Below, piece after piece: positions 16,617-25,099 of a stretch of 64,000 bases of DNA. The stretch covers positions 124,001 through 188,000 of the forward strand of contig NZ_FOBF01000007.1 of assembly GCF_900109355.1 (NCBI RefSeq), in the 5' to 3' direction. How positions within the stretch are numbered: the stretch's first letter is position 1; every line of letters starts with the position of its first letter. The translations under genes were made by a program, and so were the position numbers. The notes beneath the pieces were generated by a model that made no database searches, was not told the origin of the DNA, and was given only the letters and a program-made list of their open reading frames with translations. This DNA comes from Nonomuraea pusilla. Lineage in GTDB: Bacteria; Actinomycetota; Actinomycetes; Streptosporangiales; Streptosporangiaceae.

Positions 16617-17576
16617 TTACTCGGAAAGTCCGCCAATCTGGTCCAGCCGCCCGGGGAGAGCGTCGAGCCGGCGCAGTATGACGCCCTCGCGCAACGCCCA
16701 CGGGCAGACCTCCAGCCGCTCCACCTCGAACAGGTCCATCGTGGCGTCGGCGACCAGCGCCCCCGCCGCGAGCTGCGCCGCCCGCGCCTCCGACACCCCC
16801 GGCAGCTGGGCCCGCGCGCCGGAGTCCATGGTGGTGAGCTTGACCGCCCAGTCGGCCATGGCCCGGCGCGACAGCGAGCGCGACACGTACGGGCCCTCGC
16901 TGGAGGGCGCGGCCCCGGAGATCCTGGCGAGCTGCTTGAACGTCTTCGACGTGGCCACCGCCCGGTCGGGCGCGCCGAAGCGCACGACGTCGCCGACGGT
17001 GCGGGCGATCTCGGTGCGTACGTGCCTGCGGAGCCTGCGCACCTCCTCCGGCGACGGCGGGTCGGCGGTGAACCAGTCGCGGGTGAGCCGCCCGGCGCCG
17101 AGCGGCAGCGACACGGCCACGTCGGGCTCCTCATCGACACCTGACGCGATCTCCAGCGAGCCGCCGCCGATGTCGAAGGCGAGCAGCCGCCCGGACGACC
17201 AGCCGAACCAGCGGCGCACCGCGAGGAACGTCAGCCTGGCCTCGTCACGTCCCGACAGCACCTGGATGTGCACGCCGCAGCGCTCGTCGATCTCGGCGAG
17301 GACCTCGTCGCCGTTCGCGGACTCGCGCACCGCGGACGTGGCGAAGGCGAGGAAGTCCTCGACGCCCTTGTCCTCGGCCAGGCGCACGGCCTCCTCGACG
17401 AACGCGCCGAGCCTGTCGATGCCCTCGCGCGCCAGCCTGTTGGCGTCGTCGAGGTACTCGGTCAGGCGCAGCTCCTCCTTGTGGGAGTAGGCGGGGATGG
17501 GCCTGGCGCCCCGGTGGGCGTCGACCACGAGGAGGTGCACGGTGTTCGAGCCGATGTCCAGCACGCCGAGTCGCAT
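16617..17576 (-). CDS. Ppx/GppA family phosphatase
   Basis: A 319-residue protein starting at ATG 17576. It has the ASKHA-fold motifs of exopolyphosphatase/pppGpp phosphatase: phosphate 1 ([13 protein letters not shown], ~4-16), phosphate 2 ([14 protein letters not shown], ~137-150) and the AFATSAVRE element (~82). The length matches the short actinobacterial Ppx lacking the C-terminal HD domain. It hydrolyses polyphosphate or pppGpp. It is the last gene before the TnpB element and is divergent from it. Confidence 0.9.
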   Translation of the reverse strand: MRLGVLDIGSNTVHLLVVDAHRGARPIPAYSHKEELRLTEYLDDANRLAREGIDRLGAFVEEAVRLAEDKGVEDFLAFATSAVRESANGDEVLAEIDERCGVHIQVLSGRDEARLTFLAVRRWFGWSSGRLLAFDIGGGSLEIASGVDEEPDVAVSLPLGAGRLTRDWFTADPPSPEEVRRLRRHVRTEIARTVGDVVRFGAPDRAVATSKTFKQLARISGAAPSSEGPYVSRSLSRRAMADWAVKLTTMDSGARAQLPGVSEARAAQLAAGALVADATMDLFEVERLEVCPWALREGVILRRLDALPGRLDQIGGLSE

Positions 17577-17756
17577 GGCATGACGCTACCGGATTCGTCC
17601 GGAGCGCCCCGTTCTTCAGATCGGAGGTGCAGCGGACTCTCTCGCTCAGTGGAACAGGGAAAGCAGATCTTGAACGCCCAAGTGAGCGTGGAGGATGAAA
17701 ACCAGCGCTTACTGGTTCTGACATGTCGGGCCCTGGATCAATGGCAGGATCATGGC

Positions 17757-18953
17757 GTGCAACTCCGGTACAGCTTTCGTCTCTACCCGACCGCTGGTCA
17801 GCGGGTCGCGCTGGCCCGCGCGTTCGGCTGCGCCAGAGTGGTGTTCAACGACGGACTACGCGCAAGGCAGGAAGCCCACAAGCAGGGGTTGCCGTACATC
17901 TCGGATGCTGAGCTGTCCAAGCGGGTCGTTACCGAGGCGAAAAGGACCGGGCAACGCTGCTGGTTGAGCGAAGTGTCCGCCGTGGTGTTGCAGCAGGCGC
18001 TGGCCGACCTGAACAAGGCGTATCGGAACTTCTTCGACTCAATCATCGGCGAGCGGAAAGGAGTGAAGGCCGCCCCGCCCCGGTTCCGCTCGAAGAAGGA
18101 CGGCCGGCAGGCGATCCGCTTCACCAAGAACGCCCGGTTCTCCATCACAGTGAGTGGGAAGCTTCGCCTGCCGAAGATCGGAGACGTGCCGGTGCGCTGG
18201 TCGCGCGCCTTGCCCACGGAACCGTCGTCGGTGACGGTGGTCAAGGACGCGGCCGGGCGGTACTTCGCCTCGTTCGTGGTCGAAGCCGTCGAACAGCCTC
18301 TGCCTGCGGTCGAGGCCGAGACGGGGATCGATCTTGGGCTGCGGCACTTCGCCGTACTGTCGAACGGCCGGAAGATTGACGCCCCGCGTTTCCTGCGCCG
18401 CGCCGAGAGGAGACTCAAGAAGCTCCAACGGGCGCTGTCCCGCAAGCAGCAGAGGTCTAACAATCGGGCCAAGGCCCGTCTGAAGGTTGCCCGCCAGCAC
18501 GCGAAGGTCGCCGACGCGCGCCGCGAATTCCACCACCAGCTCTCCACGAGGCTGATCCGCGAAAACCAAGCGGTCGTCGTGGAGGACCTGGCTGTGAAGG
18601 GATTGGCGCGCACCCGGCTGGCCAAGAGCGTGCACGACGCGGGCTGGTCGCAGTTCGTCGCCATGTTGGAATACAAGGCCGCCCTGTACGGGCGGGCCTT
18701 CCACCGCGTCGACCGGTGGTTTCCTTCCTCCAAGCTCTGCTCGACGTGCGGGGCACCGGCGACGTCCATGCCGCTGAATGTCCTGGAATGGGCCTGCCCC
18801 TGTGGGGCGGTCCACGACCGGGACCTCAACGCCGCGATCAATATCCTGGCCGCCGGACGGGCGGACAGGCTGAACGCCTGTGGAGCGCGGGTAAGACCGG
18901 GGCCTGCCCCGGCACAGCGTGAGGAAGCAGGAAGCCGCAGAGGTGCCGCATGA
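17757..18953 (+). CDS. tnpB: TnpB RNA-guided nuclease (IS605 OrfB)
   Basis: A 398-residue protein starting at GTG 17757. It has a helix-turn-helix-like N-terminus (YSFRLYPTAGQRVALARAFG) and a split RuvC site: D192 in GIDLGLRHF, E276 in VVVEDLAVKGL, and Asp354/356 in the HDRDLNAAINIL motif. The four-cysteine zinc finger (CSTCG ... CPCG) lies just before the last motif. All catalytic residues are present, so it may be active as an omega-RNA-guided DNA nuclease. It is convergent with the P450 gene and divergent from Ppx/GppA. The C-terminal ~30 residues run into the element's right end, where the omega RNA is normally encoded. Confidence 0.92.
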   Translation: MQLRYSFRLYPTAGQRVALARAFGCARVVFNDGLRARQEAHKQGLPYISDAELSKRVVTEAKRTGQRCWLSEVSAVVLQQALADLNKAYRNFFDSIIGERKGVKAAPPRFRSKKDGRQAIRFTKNARFSITVSGKLRLPKIGDVPVRWSRALPTEPSSVTVVKDAAGRYFASFVVEAVEQPLPAVEAETGIDLGLRHFAVLSNGRKIDAPRFLRRAERRLKKLQRALSRKQQRSNNRAKARLKVARQHAKVADARREFHHQLSTRLIRENQAVVVEDLAVKGLARTRLAKSVHDAGWSQFVAMLEYKAALYGRAFHRVDRWFPSSKLCSTCGAPATSMPLNVLEWACPCGAVHDRDLNAAINILAAGRADRLNACGARVRPGPAPAQREEAGSRRGAA

Positions 18954-18999
18954 CTCGGCACGGGCTGAATTCCCGGCCTCAGGTCGGGGAGCACGTCAA
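18850..18999 (+). ncRNA. Candidate omega RNA region of the TnpB element
   Basis: By analogy with IS605-family TnpB, the guide RNA scaffold comes from the 3' part of tnpB through the right end, ending in the terminal hairpin (18972-18988). The guide would begin just after GTCAA at about 19000, inside the P450 gene tail. The boundaries are estimates. Confidence 0.35.
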
Positions 19000-20219
19000 C
19001 GGGCTGCCGCTTTCACGGCGAAACGGAGCCTGAAGTGGTCGAGGGTGCCGGGCAGCGGGTCGGTCATGGGCACCGAGGGACGTACAGAACGCTCGCGCAG
19101 GAACGCGCCGAGGAACGCCGCGGCGGTGGACAGGACGAGGTCCTCGCCCGCGCAGCGGGCGAACCCGTCGCTGAACGGCACGCCCGCCCACTCCCCGCGG
19201 CCGTCGAGCCACAGCTCCGGCCGGTAGGAGTCGCCGGGCTCCGCGCGGTTCACGTACGGGCTGTAGAGGGCGACGACGCTGCCCTCGGGGACGTCCCACT
19301 CGGTGGGGCCGGTGGTCTCGCGCAGGATGGCGAGCGTGGTGGGCCACAGCCGCACCGACTCCAGCACGGCGGCGCGCAGGTGGGTGGCGTCGCGCGGCCC
19401 GGGGTGGGCGGCGAGCAGCGCGAGCGCCCGGTAGGCGGCGATGCCGGCGGCGTCGAAGGCGAACAGCCAGTGCGGGACCTGCCCTTCGGGGCACACGTCC
19501 GCCTCGGAGGAGGTCTGGGCGAGCGCGGCGGCCAGGCTGCCGGGCTCGGCGCGGGTGAGGTGCGCGGAGAGCCTGCGCCGGAAGGCGGCGCGCACGTCGG
19601 TGCGCCGCCCGCGCAGGTAGGACCAGTTGGCGTCGCGGCGCAGCCGGCCGAGCTGCCGCATGAGGGTGACGTCGTCGCGGGCGCCGTCGCCGAGGACGAT
19701 GCGGCGCACGGCCCGCCCGTGCGCGGCGTGCCACTCCCGCCAGGTGAGCACGCCGTGCCTCGGCAGGGTGGCCGCCTCCTCCTCGACGACCCGGGTGAAG
19801 GGCGCGAAGTCGGTGTGCAGGACGCGGTCGTTGAGCGCGCGGCGCCGGTCGCGCAGGTCCGTGTCGGCCGTGATGAGCACGCCCTCCGGCTGGAAGTGGC
19901 CGAGCGCGCCGCGTTTCTCCCTGGTGGCGGGGGTGAGCGTCCGGTCGTCGAGGACGCGCCGCACGTCGCGCGGCGCGAGGGGCAGGACGGCCCAGCCGCG
20001 GAAGGGCACGCGCACGAGCAGCGGCCCGTCGCCGTGCTCGGCGCGCAGCCGGTCGAGCAGGCGGACGGCGCGGGTGTCGGCGTCCAGGAGGGCGGTCAGG
20101 CGGACGATCAGCGGCCGGCGCAGGACGACGCCCTGGGCGAGGGTCGGCACCACGAGCTTGAGTGCCAGTGCGAGGGTCTCCTTGGGGGTGAGGCGGGGCA
20201 GGCGGGTGATCGTGGGCAT
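18996..20219 (-). CDS. Cytochrome P450
   Basis: A 407-residue heme monooxygenase starting at ATG 20219. The K-helix ExxR is ESVRLWPT. The heme loop is FSDGFARCAG with the axial Cys near residue 355, and the I-helix region FAFDAAGIAAYRALALL has DAAG rather than the usual AG(x)xT. The substrate is unknown; no ferredoxin gene is adjacent. The stop codon (18996-18998) falls within the GTCAA terminus of the neighbouring IS element, so the last residues may have been set by the insertion. It is divergent from the formylglycine-enzyme gene with a 47-bp promoter gap. Confidence 0.87.
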   Translation of the reverse strand: MPTITRLPRLTPKETLALALKLVVPTLAQGVVLRRPLIVRLTALLDADTRAVRLLDRLRAEHGDGPLLVRVPFRGWAVLPLAPRDVRRVLDDRTLTPATREKRGALGHFQPEGVLITADTDLRDRRRALNDRVLHTDFAPFTRVVEEEAATLPRHGVLTWREWHAAHGRAVRRIVLGDGARDDVTLMRQLGRLRRDANWSYLRGRRTDVRAAFRRRLSAHLTRAEPGSLAAALAQTSSEADVCPEGQVPHWLFAFDAAGIAAYRALALLAAHPGPRDATHLRAAVLESVRLWPTTLAILRETTGPTEWDVPEGSVVALYSPYVNRAEPGDSYRPELWLDGRGEWAGVPFSDGFARCAGEDLVLSTAAAFLGAFLRERSVRPSVPMTDPLPGTLDHFRLRFAVKAAAR

Positions 20220-20266
20220 GCTGAGGCACTACCCTTCCGTGGTGTCGTGACACGTTTGGGGGTTGT

Positions 20267-21303
20267 GTGAGCGCGTGCTGCGGTCCGGCCAGGAATGCGA
20301 CCGTCGAGCCGGCCGAGAAGGCGCCGCCGCCCGTACAGGCCCCGCTGAGCGGGGAGGCCGCGCTGAGCGGAGAGGCCGCGCTGAGCGGAGAGGCCGCGCT
20401 GAGCGGAGAGGCCGCGCTGACCGCGGACGCGCCCGCCCGTGCGGAGGGTGTGCGGCCGGCGGGGCGGCGAGGCGGTCCGCCGCGCGGCATGGTGCGGGTG
20501 CCCGGCGGGACGTTCCTCATGGGCGGCGACGACCCCGACGGACACCCCGAGGACGGCGAGGGCCCGGTGCGGCGGGTGCGGCTCGACCCGTTCCTCATCG
20601 ACCCCGCCTGCGTGACCAACGCGCAGTTCGCCACCTTCGTGAAGGAGACGGGCTACGTCACGGAGTCCGAGCGGATCGGCTGGTCGTTCGTGTTCCGCCC
20701 GTTCGCCACCGGCGGGATCATGGACGCGACCGTGCCCGAGGCGCGTGGTGGGCGGGCGTGGAGGGGGCGTCCTGGCGCGCGCCCGAGGGTCCCGGCTCGT
20801 CGGTGGGCGGCAGGCAGAACCACCCGGTGGTGCACGTCTCGTGGAACGACGCCGCCGCGTACGCCGCCTGGGCGGGCAAGCGCCTGCCGACCGAGGCCGA
20901 GTGGGAGACGGCGGCGCGCGGCGGGCTGGAGCGGGCCCGCTACCCGTGGGGCGACGAGCTCGCGCCGAAGGGCCGTCCGCGCTGCAACATCTGGCAGGGC
21001 CCCTTCCCGACGGCGCCGGGCAGGGGGACGATGCCGGTGAAGTCGTTCCAGCCCAACGGGTACGGGTTGTACAACGTCGTGGGCAACGTCTGGGAGTGGA
21101 CGGCCGACTGGTGGGGCACGCGGTGGGAGCCGTACGCGGAGAACCCGGCAGGTCCGGCGGACGGTACGGCGAAGGTGATCAGGGGCGGGTCGTACATGTG
21201 CCACGATTCCTACTGCAACCGGTACCGGGTGGCGGCACGCACCGCGAACACCCCCGACTCGGCCACCGGGCACACCGGTTTCCGCTGCGCGGCCATACCC
21301 TGA
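20267..21303 (+). pseudogene. Formylglycine-generating enzyme, 1-nt frameshift near 20744
   Basis: Starts at GTG 20267 ([10 protein letters not shown]). The first ~159 codons encode the FGE-sulfatase domain start ([41 protein letters not shown]). The rest continues in the next frame from WWAGVEG onward ([41 protein letters not shown]) to the active-site cysteine pair [16 protein letters not shown]. Restoring one base in GCGCGTGG (about 20741-20748) joins the two halves without loss. The enzyme oxidises a sulfatase cysteine to formylglycine. Either the gene is inactivated or there is a sequencing error. An 18-bp repeat encodes LSGEAA four times near the N-terminus. MurG follows after 4 nt. Confidence 0.85.
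20345..20416 (+). repeat. Four tandem 18-bp units encoding LSGEAA
   Basis: CTGAGCGGRGAGGCCGCG is repeated four times in frame; copies 2-4 are identical and copy 1 differs at one base. It lies in the linker between the CCG-containing N-terminus and the FGE domain, so copy-number change would keep the frame. Confidence 0.85.
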
Positions 21304-21307
21304 TCGC

Positions 21308-22762
21308 ATGTCACGAACCCTGCGACTGCTGATCACCGGCGGCGGCACCGGCGGTCACACCTATCCGGCCCTGACCACCCTGTCGGCCGTCCAGCGCCGT
21401 CAGGTGCCGCACGACGTGCTGTGGGTGGGCACGGCCAACGGCCTGGAGGCGCGGATCACGGCCGAGCACGGCATCCCCTTCAAGGCGATCACCACGGGCA
21501 AGCTGCGGCGCCGTCCGAACCTGAAGGAGCTCGGCACCAACATCGCCGACGTGTTCCGCATCCCCGTCGGGGTGTTCCAGGCCATCGGGCACGCGGCCCG
21601 CTACCTGCCGGACGTCGTGCTCTCGACCGGAGGGTACGTGGCGGTGCCCATCGGCGTGGCGGCCAAGCTGATCCGCCGCCCGCTGGTGATGCACGAGCAG
21701 ACGACCGTGGTGGGGCTGGCCAACCGGATCCTGGCGCGGCTGGCGACCCGCATCGCGCTGTCGCACGAGTCGTCCCTCGAGTACCTGCCGGCGTCGGCGC
21801 GCGCGAAGGCGGTGGTGACGGGCAACCCGATCAGGCCCGAGCTGCTGCACGGCGACAGGGCGGCGGCCTACGACCTGTTCGGGCTGACGTTCGAGGTGCC
21901 GCTGATCTACGTGACGGGCGGGGCGCAGGGCAGCAAGCAGATCAACACGCTGGTGGCGGAGATCCTGCCGCGGCTGCTCGGTCACGCTCAGGTGGTGCAC
22001 CAGTGCGGCCCGGCCTGGATCGACCAGATGCGGGCCGTGTCGCTGCCGCCGGAGCTGGCCGACCGCTACCACCCGGTGCCGTACGTGGGGAGCGAGCTGC
22101 CCGACCTGTACGCCGCGGCCGACGTGGTGATCGCGCGCAGCGGCGCGGGCACGGTGTCGGAGCTGACGGCCATCGGCAAGCCCGCGGTGCTGATCCCGCT
22201 GATCCCGACGGGCGGCGACGAGCAGCGCAAGAACGCCTCGTACCTGGTGGCGGCGGGGGCGGCGCGGGCGCTGCTCGAACCGCACCCGACGTCGGAGCAG
22301 TTGCTCGGGGAGCTGATGCCGCTGCTGGCCGACCCGGGGCTGCGGCTGTCGATGGCGCAGGCGGCGGCGAGGCTGGGCCGGATCGACGCGGCGGACGTCC
22401 TGGCGGACCTGCTGCTGGAGACCGCCCAGTTCGGCCCGCCCGGCCCGTCCGGGCACCCGCGGCCACCGGCGCACTCCGCGGAGCACCCGCAGCCGCCCGC
22501 GCACCCGGACCAGCACGCGCAGCCACAGGCGCACCCTGGCGGGCACGCGCAACCGCCTTCGTACCCGGGCCACGCGCAGCCGGGCCCGGCGGTTCAGCCG
22601 TCCCCCCGGCCGGGCCCGCCCCCGCAGCCACCCGCCCATCCCGGCCAGAGCTCGCAGCCGCACACCCACCCCGGCCCGTTCGGGCAGCCGGGGCAGTTCC
22701 CCCACCCGGGCGGACCGGGCGAGGCCGGGCAGTTCGGGCAGCCGGGCCCGTACGGCCGGTAG
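21308..22762 (+). CDS. MurG-like N-acetylglucosaminyltransferase with Pro-rich tail
   Basis: A 484-residue GT28 protein starting at ATG 21308. It has the MurG motifs GGGTGGHTYPAL (residues ~10-21), STGGYVAVP, TGNPIRPEL, TGGAQGSKQIN (~205) and the UDP-GlcNAc site ARSGAGTVSELTAIGKP (~277) with GGDEQRKNASYL. The catalytic core ends near residue 375. The remaining ~110 residues are a Pro/Gly/His/Gln-rich repeat-like tail unusual for MurG. No other division or cell-wall genes surround it, so it is probably a second MurG paralogue acting on a different lipid-linked acceptor or under special conditions. It is linked to the FGE gene (4-nt gap). Confidence 0.85.
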   Translation: MSRTLRLLITGGGTGGHTYPALTTLSAVQRRQVPHDVLWVGTANGLEARITAEHGIPFKAITTGKLRRRPNLKELGTNIADVFRIPVGVFQAIGHAARYLPDVVLSTGGYVAVPIGVAAKLIRRPLVMHEQTTVVGLANRILARLATRIALSHESSLEYLPASARAKAVVTGNPIRPELLHGDRAAAYDLFGLTFEVPLIYVTGGAQGSKQINTLVAEILPRLLGHAQVVHQCGPAWIDQMRAVSLPPELADRYHPVPYVGSELPDLYAAADVVIARSGAGTVSELTAIGKPAVLIPLIPTGGDEQRKNASYLVAAGAARALLEPHPTSEQLLGELMPLLADPGLRLSMAQAAARLGRIDAADVLADLLLETAQFGPPGPSGHPRPPAHSAEHPQPPAHPDQHAQPQAHPGGHAQPPSYPGHAQPGPAVQPSPRPGPPPQPPAHPGQSSQPHTHPGPFGQPGQFPHPGGPGEAGQFGQPGPYGR

Positions 22763-22880
22763 GCCAGGCACCCGCGGCCGCTGGGCGGCGCTCAGCGGCC
22801 GGACACAGCAGCCGGACACAGCAGCAGGGCTCAGCGGCCGGGCTCCCTGACCCGGGCGGCGGTTGGGCCCAAAGCTCGGG

Positions 22881-22946
22881 CCGGGGTGCATGCCGGGACC
22901 CGTGCGGCGGTTCGGCTCAAGGTTCGCGCCGGGGTGCATGCCGGGA
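22881..22946. repeat. 18-bp direct repeat in MurG downstream spacer
   Basis: CCGGGGTGCATGCCGGGA occurs at 22881-22898 and 22929-22946 with exact identity. It lies in a GGTTCGG-rich convergent spacer (22763-22963) that also repeats CCGGACACAGCAGC. The composition suggests expansion by slippage; no gene is seen in this spacer. Confidence 0.6.
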
Positions 22947-22963
22947 TTCGGGCGAGGGTTCGG

Positions 22964-23896
22964 TTACCGGTTCGGGCGGGGGTTCGTGGAGGGGTTCGGG
23001 CGGGAGCGCGGGTCGGGGCCGGGTGGCGGGTCGAGGTGGCGGAAGGCGTCGCGGGCGGAGCCGATGCTCCGCCTGAGCGCCTGCTCCAGCCGGTCGGCGT
23101 CCTCGGCCAGGCGCGAAAGCTCCGGCACGGCGAACGCGTCCGCGCCCGACTCGGCCACCAGCTCCTCGTACTGGTGGATCCGGCCGCGCAGCTCCTCGAT
23201 CTGGTGGTGCGCCCGGTAGGCCCGGTCGGCCTCGGCGACGTTGGCGGCGTACCGTTCGAGCGCCTCGACGCGGGCGAGCACAGCCTCCTCGCTGGTGTCG
23301 AGCGCCCGCCCGAGCGGCGCGGCGACCGCCGCGACCTCGGGGGTCATGCCGCCGGTGACGGTCTCGCGGTGCTGGGCGCGCAGGGCCGACAGCTTGGCCA
23401 GCAGGCGGGCGATCTCCCACTCCTGGGCCGGCAGCATCACGGCGTTGCGCACGTCGTCGAGCAGCCCTTCGGCGTTGACCTGGGAGCGGGTGACGGCGGC
23501 GATGGCGTTGCGGGCTCGCCCGAGCAGCCTGCGCGAGGACTCGTCGAGGTCGTCCGCGAGCACGTAGCGGCCCTCGTACCAGCGCAGCAGCTCGTACGTC
23601 TCACGCTCGCCCGGGTCGTCGTCATGGGGGTCGTCGCGGACGAACAGCAGCACCAGGACGGGGAAGCCGATGAGCGCGAGCATCAGCAGGCCGGCGCCCC
23701 TGCCGAACGGGCCGACCCCCACCAGCAGGCCGAACGACGCCATGATCCCCGCGACGACAGCGGTGCCGGCGACGTTCCTTCCGCGCCGCTCCTCGGGCGC
23801 CCAGCCCTGCCGCATCCTCAGCAGGACGTCGCGGCCATCCCTGAGCAGCGCGGCGTCGTCGGGCGGTATCTCCGGATCCACCACCACGTCCGCCAC
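22964..23896 (-). CDS. Membrane protein with C-terminal coiled coil (paralogue B)
   Basis: A 310-residue protein starting at GTG 23896 (MADVVVDPEIPPDD). A short N-terminal cytoplasmic motif is followed by two adjacent membrane helices (~45-90), a conserved middle block (LLRWYEGRYVLADDLDESS; SQVNAEGLLDDVRNAVMLP; AQEWEIARLLAKLSALRAQH) and a long helical coiled-coil region (~190-290). The tail is Pro/Arg/Asn repeats. It is about 55 percent identical by eye to the upstream gene at 23965-24867. I recognise no family. Both genes probably form one transcript and may form a hetero-oligomeric membrane complex; the function is unknown. Confidence 0.75.
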   Translation of the reverse strand: MADVVVDPEIPPDDAALLRDGRDVLLRMRQGWAPEERRGRNVAGTAVVAGIMASFGLLVGVGPFGRGAGLLMLALIGFPVLVLLFVRDDPHDDDPGERETYELLRWYEGRYVLADDLDESSRRLLGRARNAIAAVTRSQVNAEGLLDDVRNAVMLPAQEWEIARLLAKLSALRAQHRETVTGGMTPEVAAVAAPLGRALDTSEEAVLARVEALERYAANVAEADRAYRAHHQIEELRGRIHQYEELVAESGADAFAVPELSRLAEDADRLEQALRRSIGSARDAFRHLDPPPGPDPRSRPNPSTNPRPNR

Positions 23897-23964
23897 AAAT
23901 CCGGATCCTATGCGGAATCGGCGTCGCACGGGGCGAAACTCCCTGCCGGGACGGGCTTTCCGCG

Positions 23965-24867
23965 TCAGCCCTCCAGGTGGCGGAACGCCTCGTGGGCGGA
24001 GTGGACGCTGCGCCGTAGGGTCTGCTCCAGCCGGTCGGCGTCCTCGGCCAGCCGGTCGAGCTCGGGCACCGACAGCGAGTCCGCGCCCGACTCGGCCAGC
24101 AGTTCCTCGTAGCGGGGCAGCCGGGCGCGCAGCTCCTCGATCTGGCCGCGCGCGTGGTAGGCGCGCTCGGCCTCGGCGACGTGCCCGGCGTAGCGTTCGA
24201 GCGCCTCGACGCGGGCGACGACGGCGGCCTCGCTGCCGGCGAGCGCGCGTTCGAGCGGTTCGAGGACGGCGGCCACCTCGGGGGCGACGCCGGAGGCGAG
24301 GAGCTGCCTGTGCTCGGCGCGCAGGGCCGACAGCTTGGCCAGCAGGCGGGCGATCTCCCATTCCTGGGCGGGCAGCATCATGGCGTTGCGCGCGTCGTCG
24401 AGCAGCCCTTCCGCGTTGACGTGGGAGCGCAGCACGCCGCCGATCGCCCGCTGCGCCCTGGCGAGCACCTGGGCGGCCTCCTCGTCGAAGTCCTCGGGCA
24501 GCAGGTAGCGGCCGTCGTACCAGCGGGCCTGCTCATAGAGCCGCCTGAGCTGCGGGCGCTCCTCCTCGGGCGCCTCGCTCATGGACGCCACCTTGACGAG
24601 CACCACGAACACGAACGAGCCGAGGATCACGAACCCGGCCGGGGCGAGGGTGGTGCCGGCCAGCACCGCCATGAGCGCGATGACGACGGGCGTGGCGGCG
24701 AGCAGCGCGACGCTGGACGGGCTCCTGCGCCTGCCGGGACGCGTGGAGGGCGGCGGCGACCAGCCGGCCCTGATCCTGGACAGCAGCGGGGCGTTGGCGC
24801 GCAGCATCCCTGCGATCTCCGGCGGCACTCCCGGATCGACTACCACACCCACGTTCTGCCCTGGCAC
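23965..24867 (-). CDS. Membrane protein with C-terminal coiled coil (paralogue A)
   Basis: A 300-residue protein starting at GTG 24867; an alternative GTG is at 24849. It has the same architecture as its downstream copy: N-terminal VVVDPGVPPEIAGML, two membrane helices (~50-95), the shared block AQEWEIARLLAKLSALRAEH near residue 195, then a coiled coil ending RRSVHSAHEAFRHLEG. It lacks the Pro/Arg tail. The block of 20-plus identical residues around AQEWEIARLL is the most conserved part and probably the functional interface. The upstream 230-bp gap holds divergent promoters with the two-component system. Confidence 0.75.
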   Translation of the reverse strand: MPGQNVGVVVDPGVPPEIAGMLRANAPLLSRIRAGWSPPPSTRPGRRRSPSSVALLAATPVVIALMAVLAGTTLAPAGFVILGSFVFVVLVKVASMSEAPEEERPQLRRLYEQARWYDGRYLLPEDFDEEAAQVLARAQRAIGGVLRSHVNAEGLLDDARNAMMLPAQEWEIARLLAKLSALRAEHRQLLASGVAPEVAAVLEPLERALAGSEAAVVARVEALERYAGHVAEAERAYHARGQIEELRARLPRYEELLAESGADSLSVPELDRLAEDADRLEQTLRRSVHSAHEAFRHLEG

Positions 24868-25099
24868 CCTGGCGCCCCCAACGCTCGTGATGACCGGATA
24901 CTACGGTGCATTTCGCGCGGACGTCAGCCTCCTGAAGGACAGCTCTGCGGGCCGTCCGGCCGGCGGCGGGGGTCCGGCGGACGGTTCGCGGCGATCCGGC
25001 GGGTGACCGATACCCTGAACGTCACCCATTTCGGTTATGCCCGCGTTATGCGGCATGGCCGACACTGGCGCCATTTACGATCTTTTCCTGGGGGCAGGA

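Larger units (their letters stand above)
17757..19000 (+). mobile_element. IS605/IS1341-type element with solo TnpB
   Basis: The element contains an intact TnpB gene and no TnpA (Y1 transposase). The right end is recognisable after the gene. A hairpin at 18972-18988 (CCCGGCC-TCA-GGTCGGG with one G.U pair) is followed by GGGAGCACGTCAA, the typical shape of IS1341 right ends. The left end could not be fixed and lies somewhere in 17577-17756. Without TnpA it can move only if a Y1 enzyme is supplied elsewhere. Confidence 0.75.

Noticed and set aside
20345..20416. 18-bp units considered as a regulatory iteron or CRISPR-like repeat
   Set aside because: The units are contiguous, in frame and encode LSGEAA within a protein linker.
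18996..22762. Secondary-metabolite cluster centred on P450, FGE and MurG-like glycosyltransferase
   Set aside because: No PKS, NRPS, terpene or RiPP core gene is nearby; P450 is divergent from the others and the transferase is MurG type.
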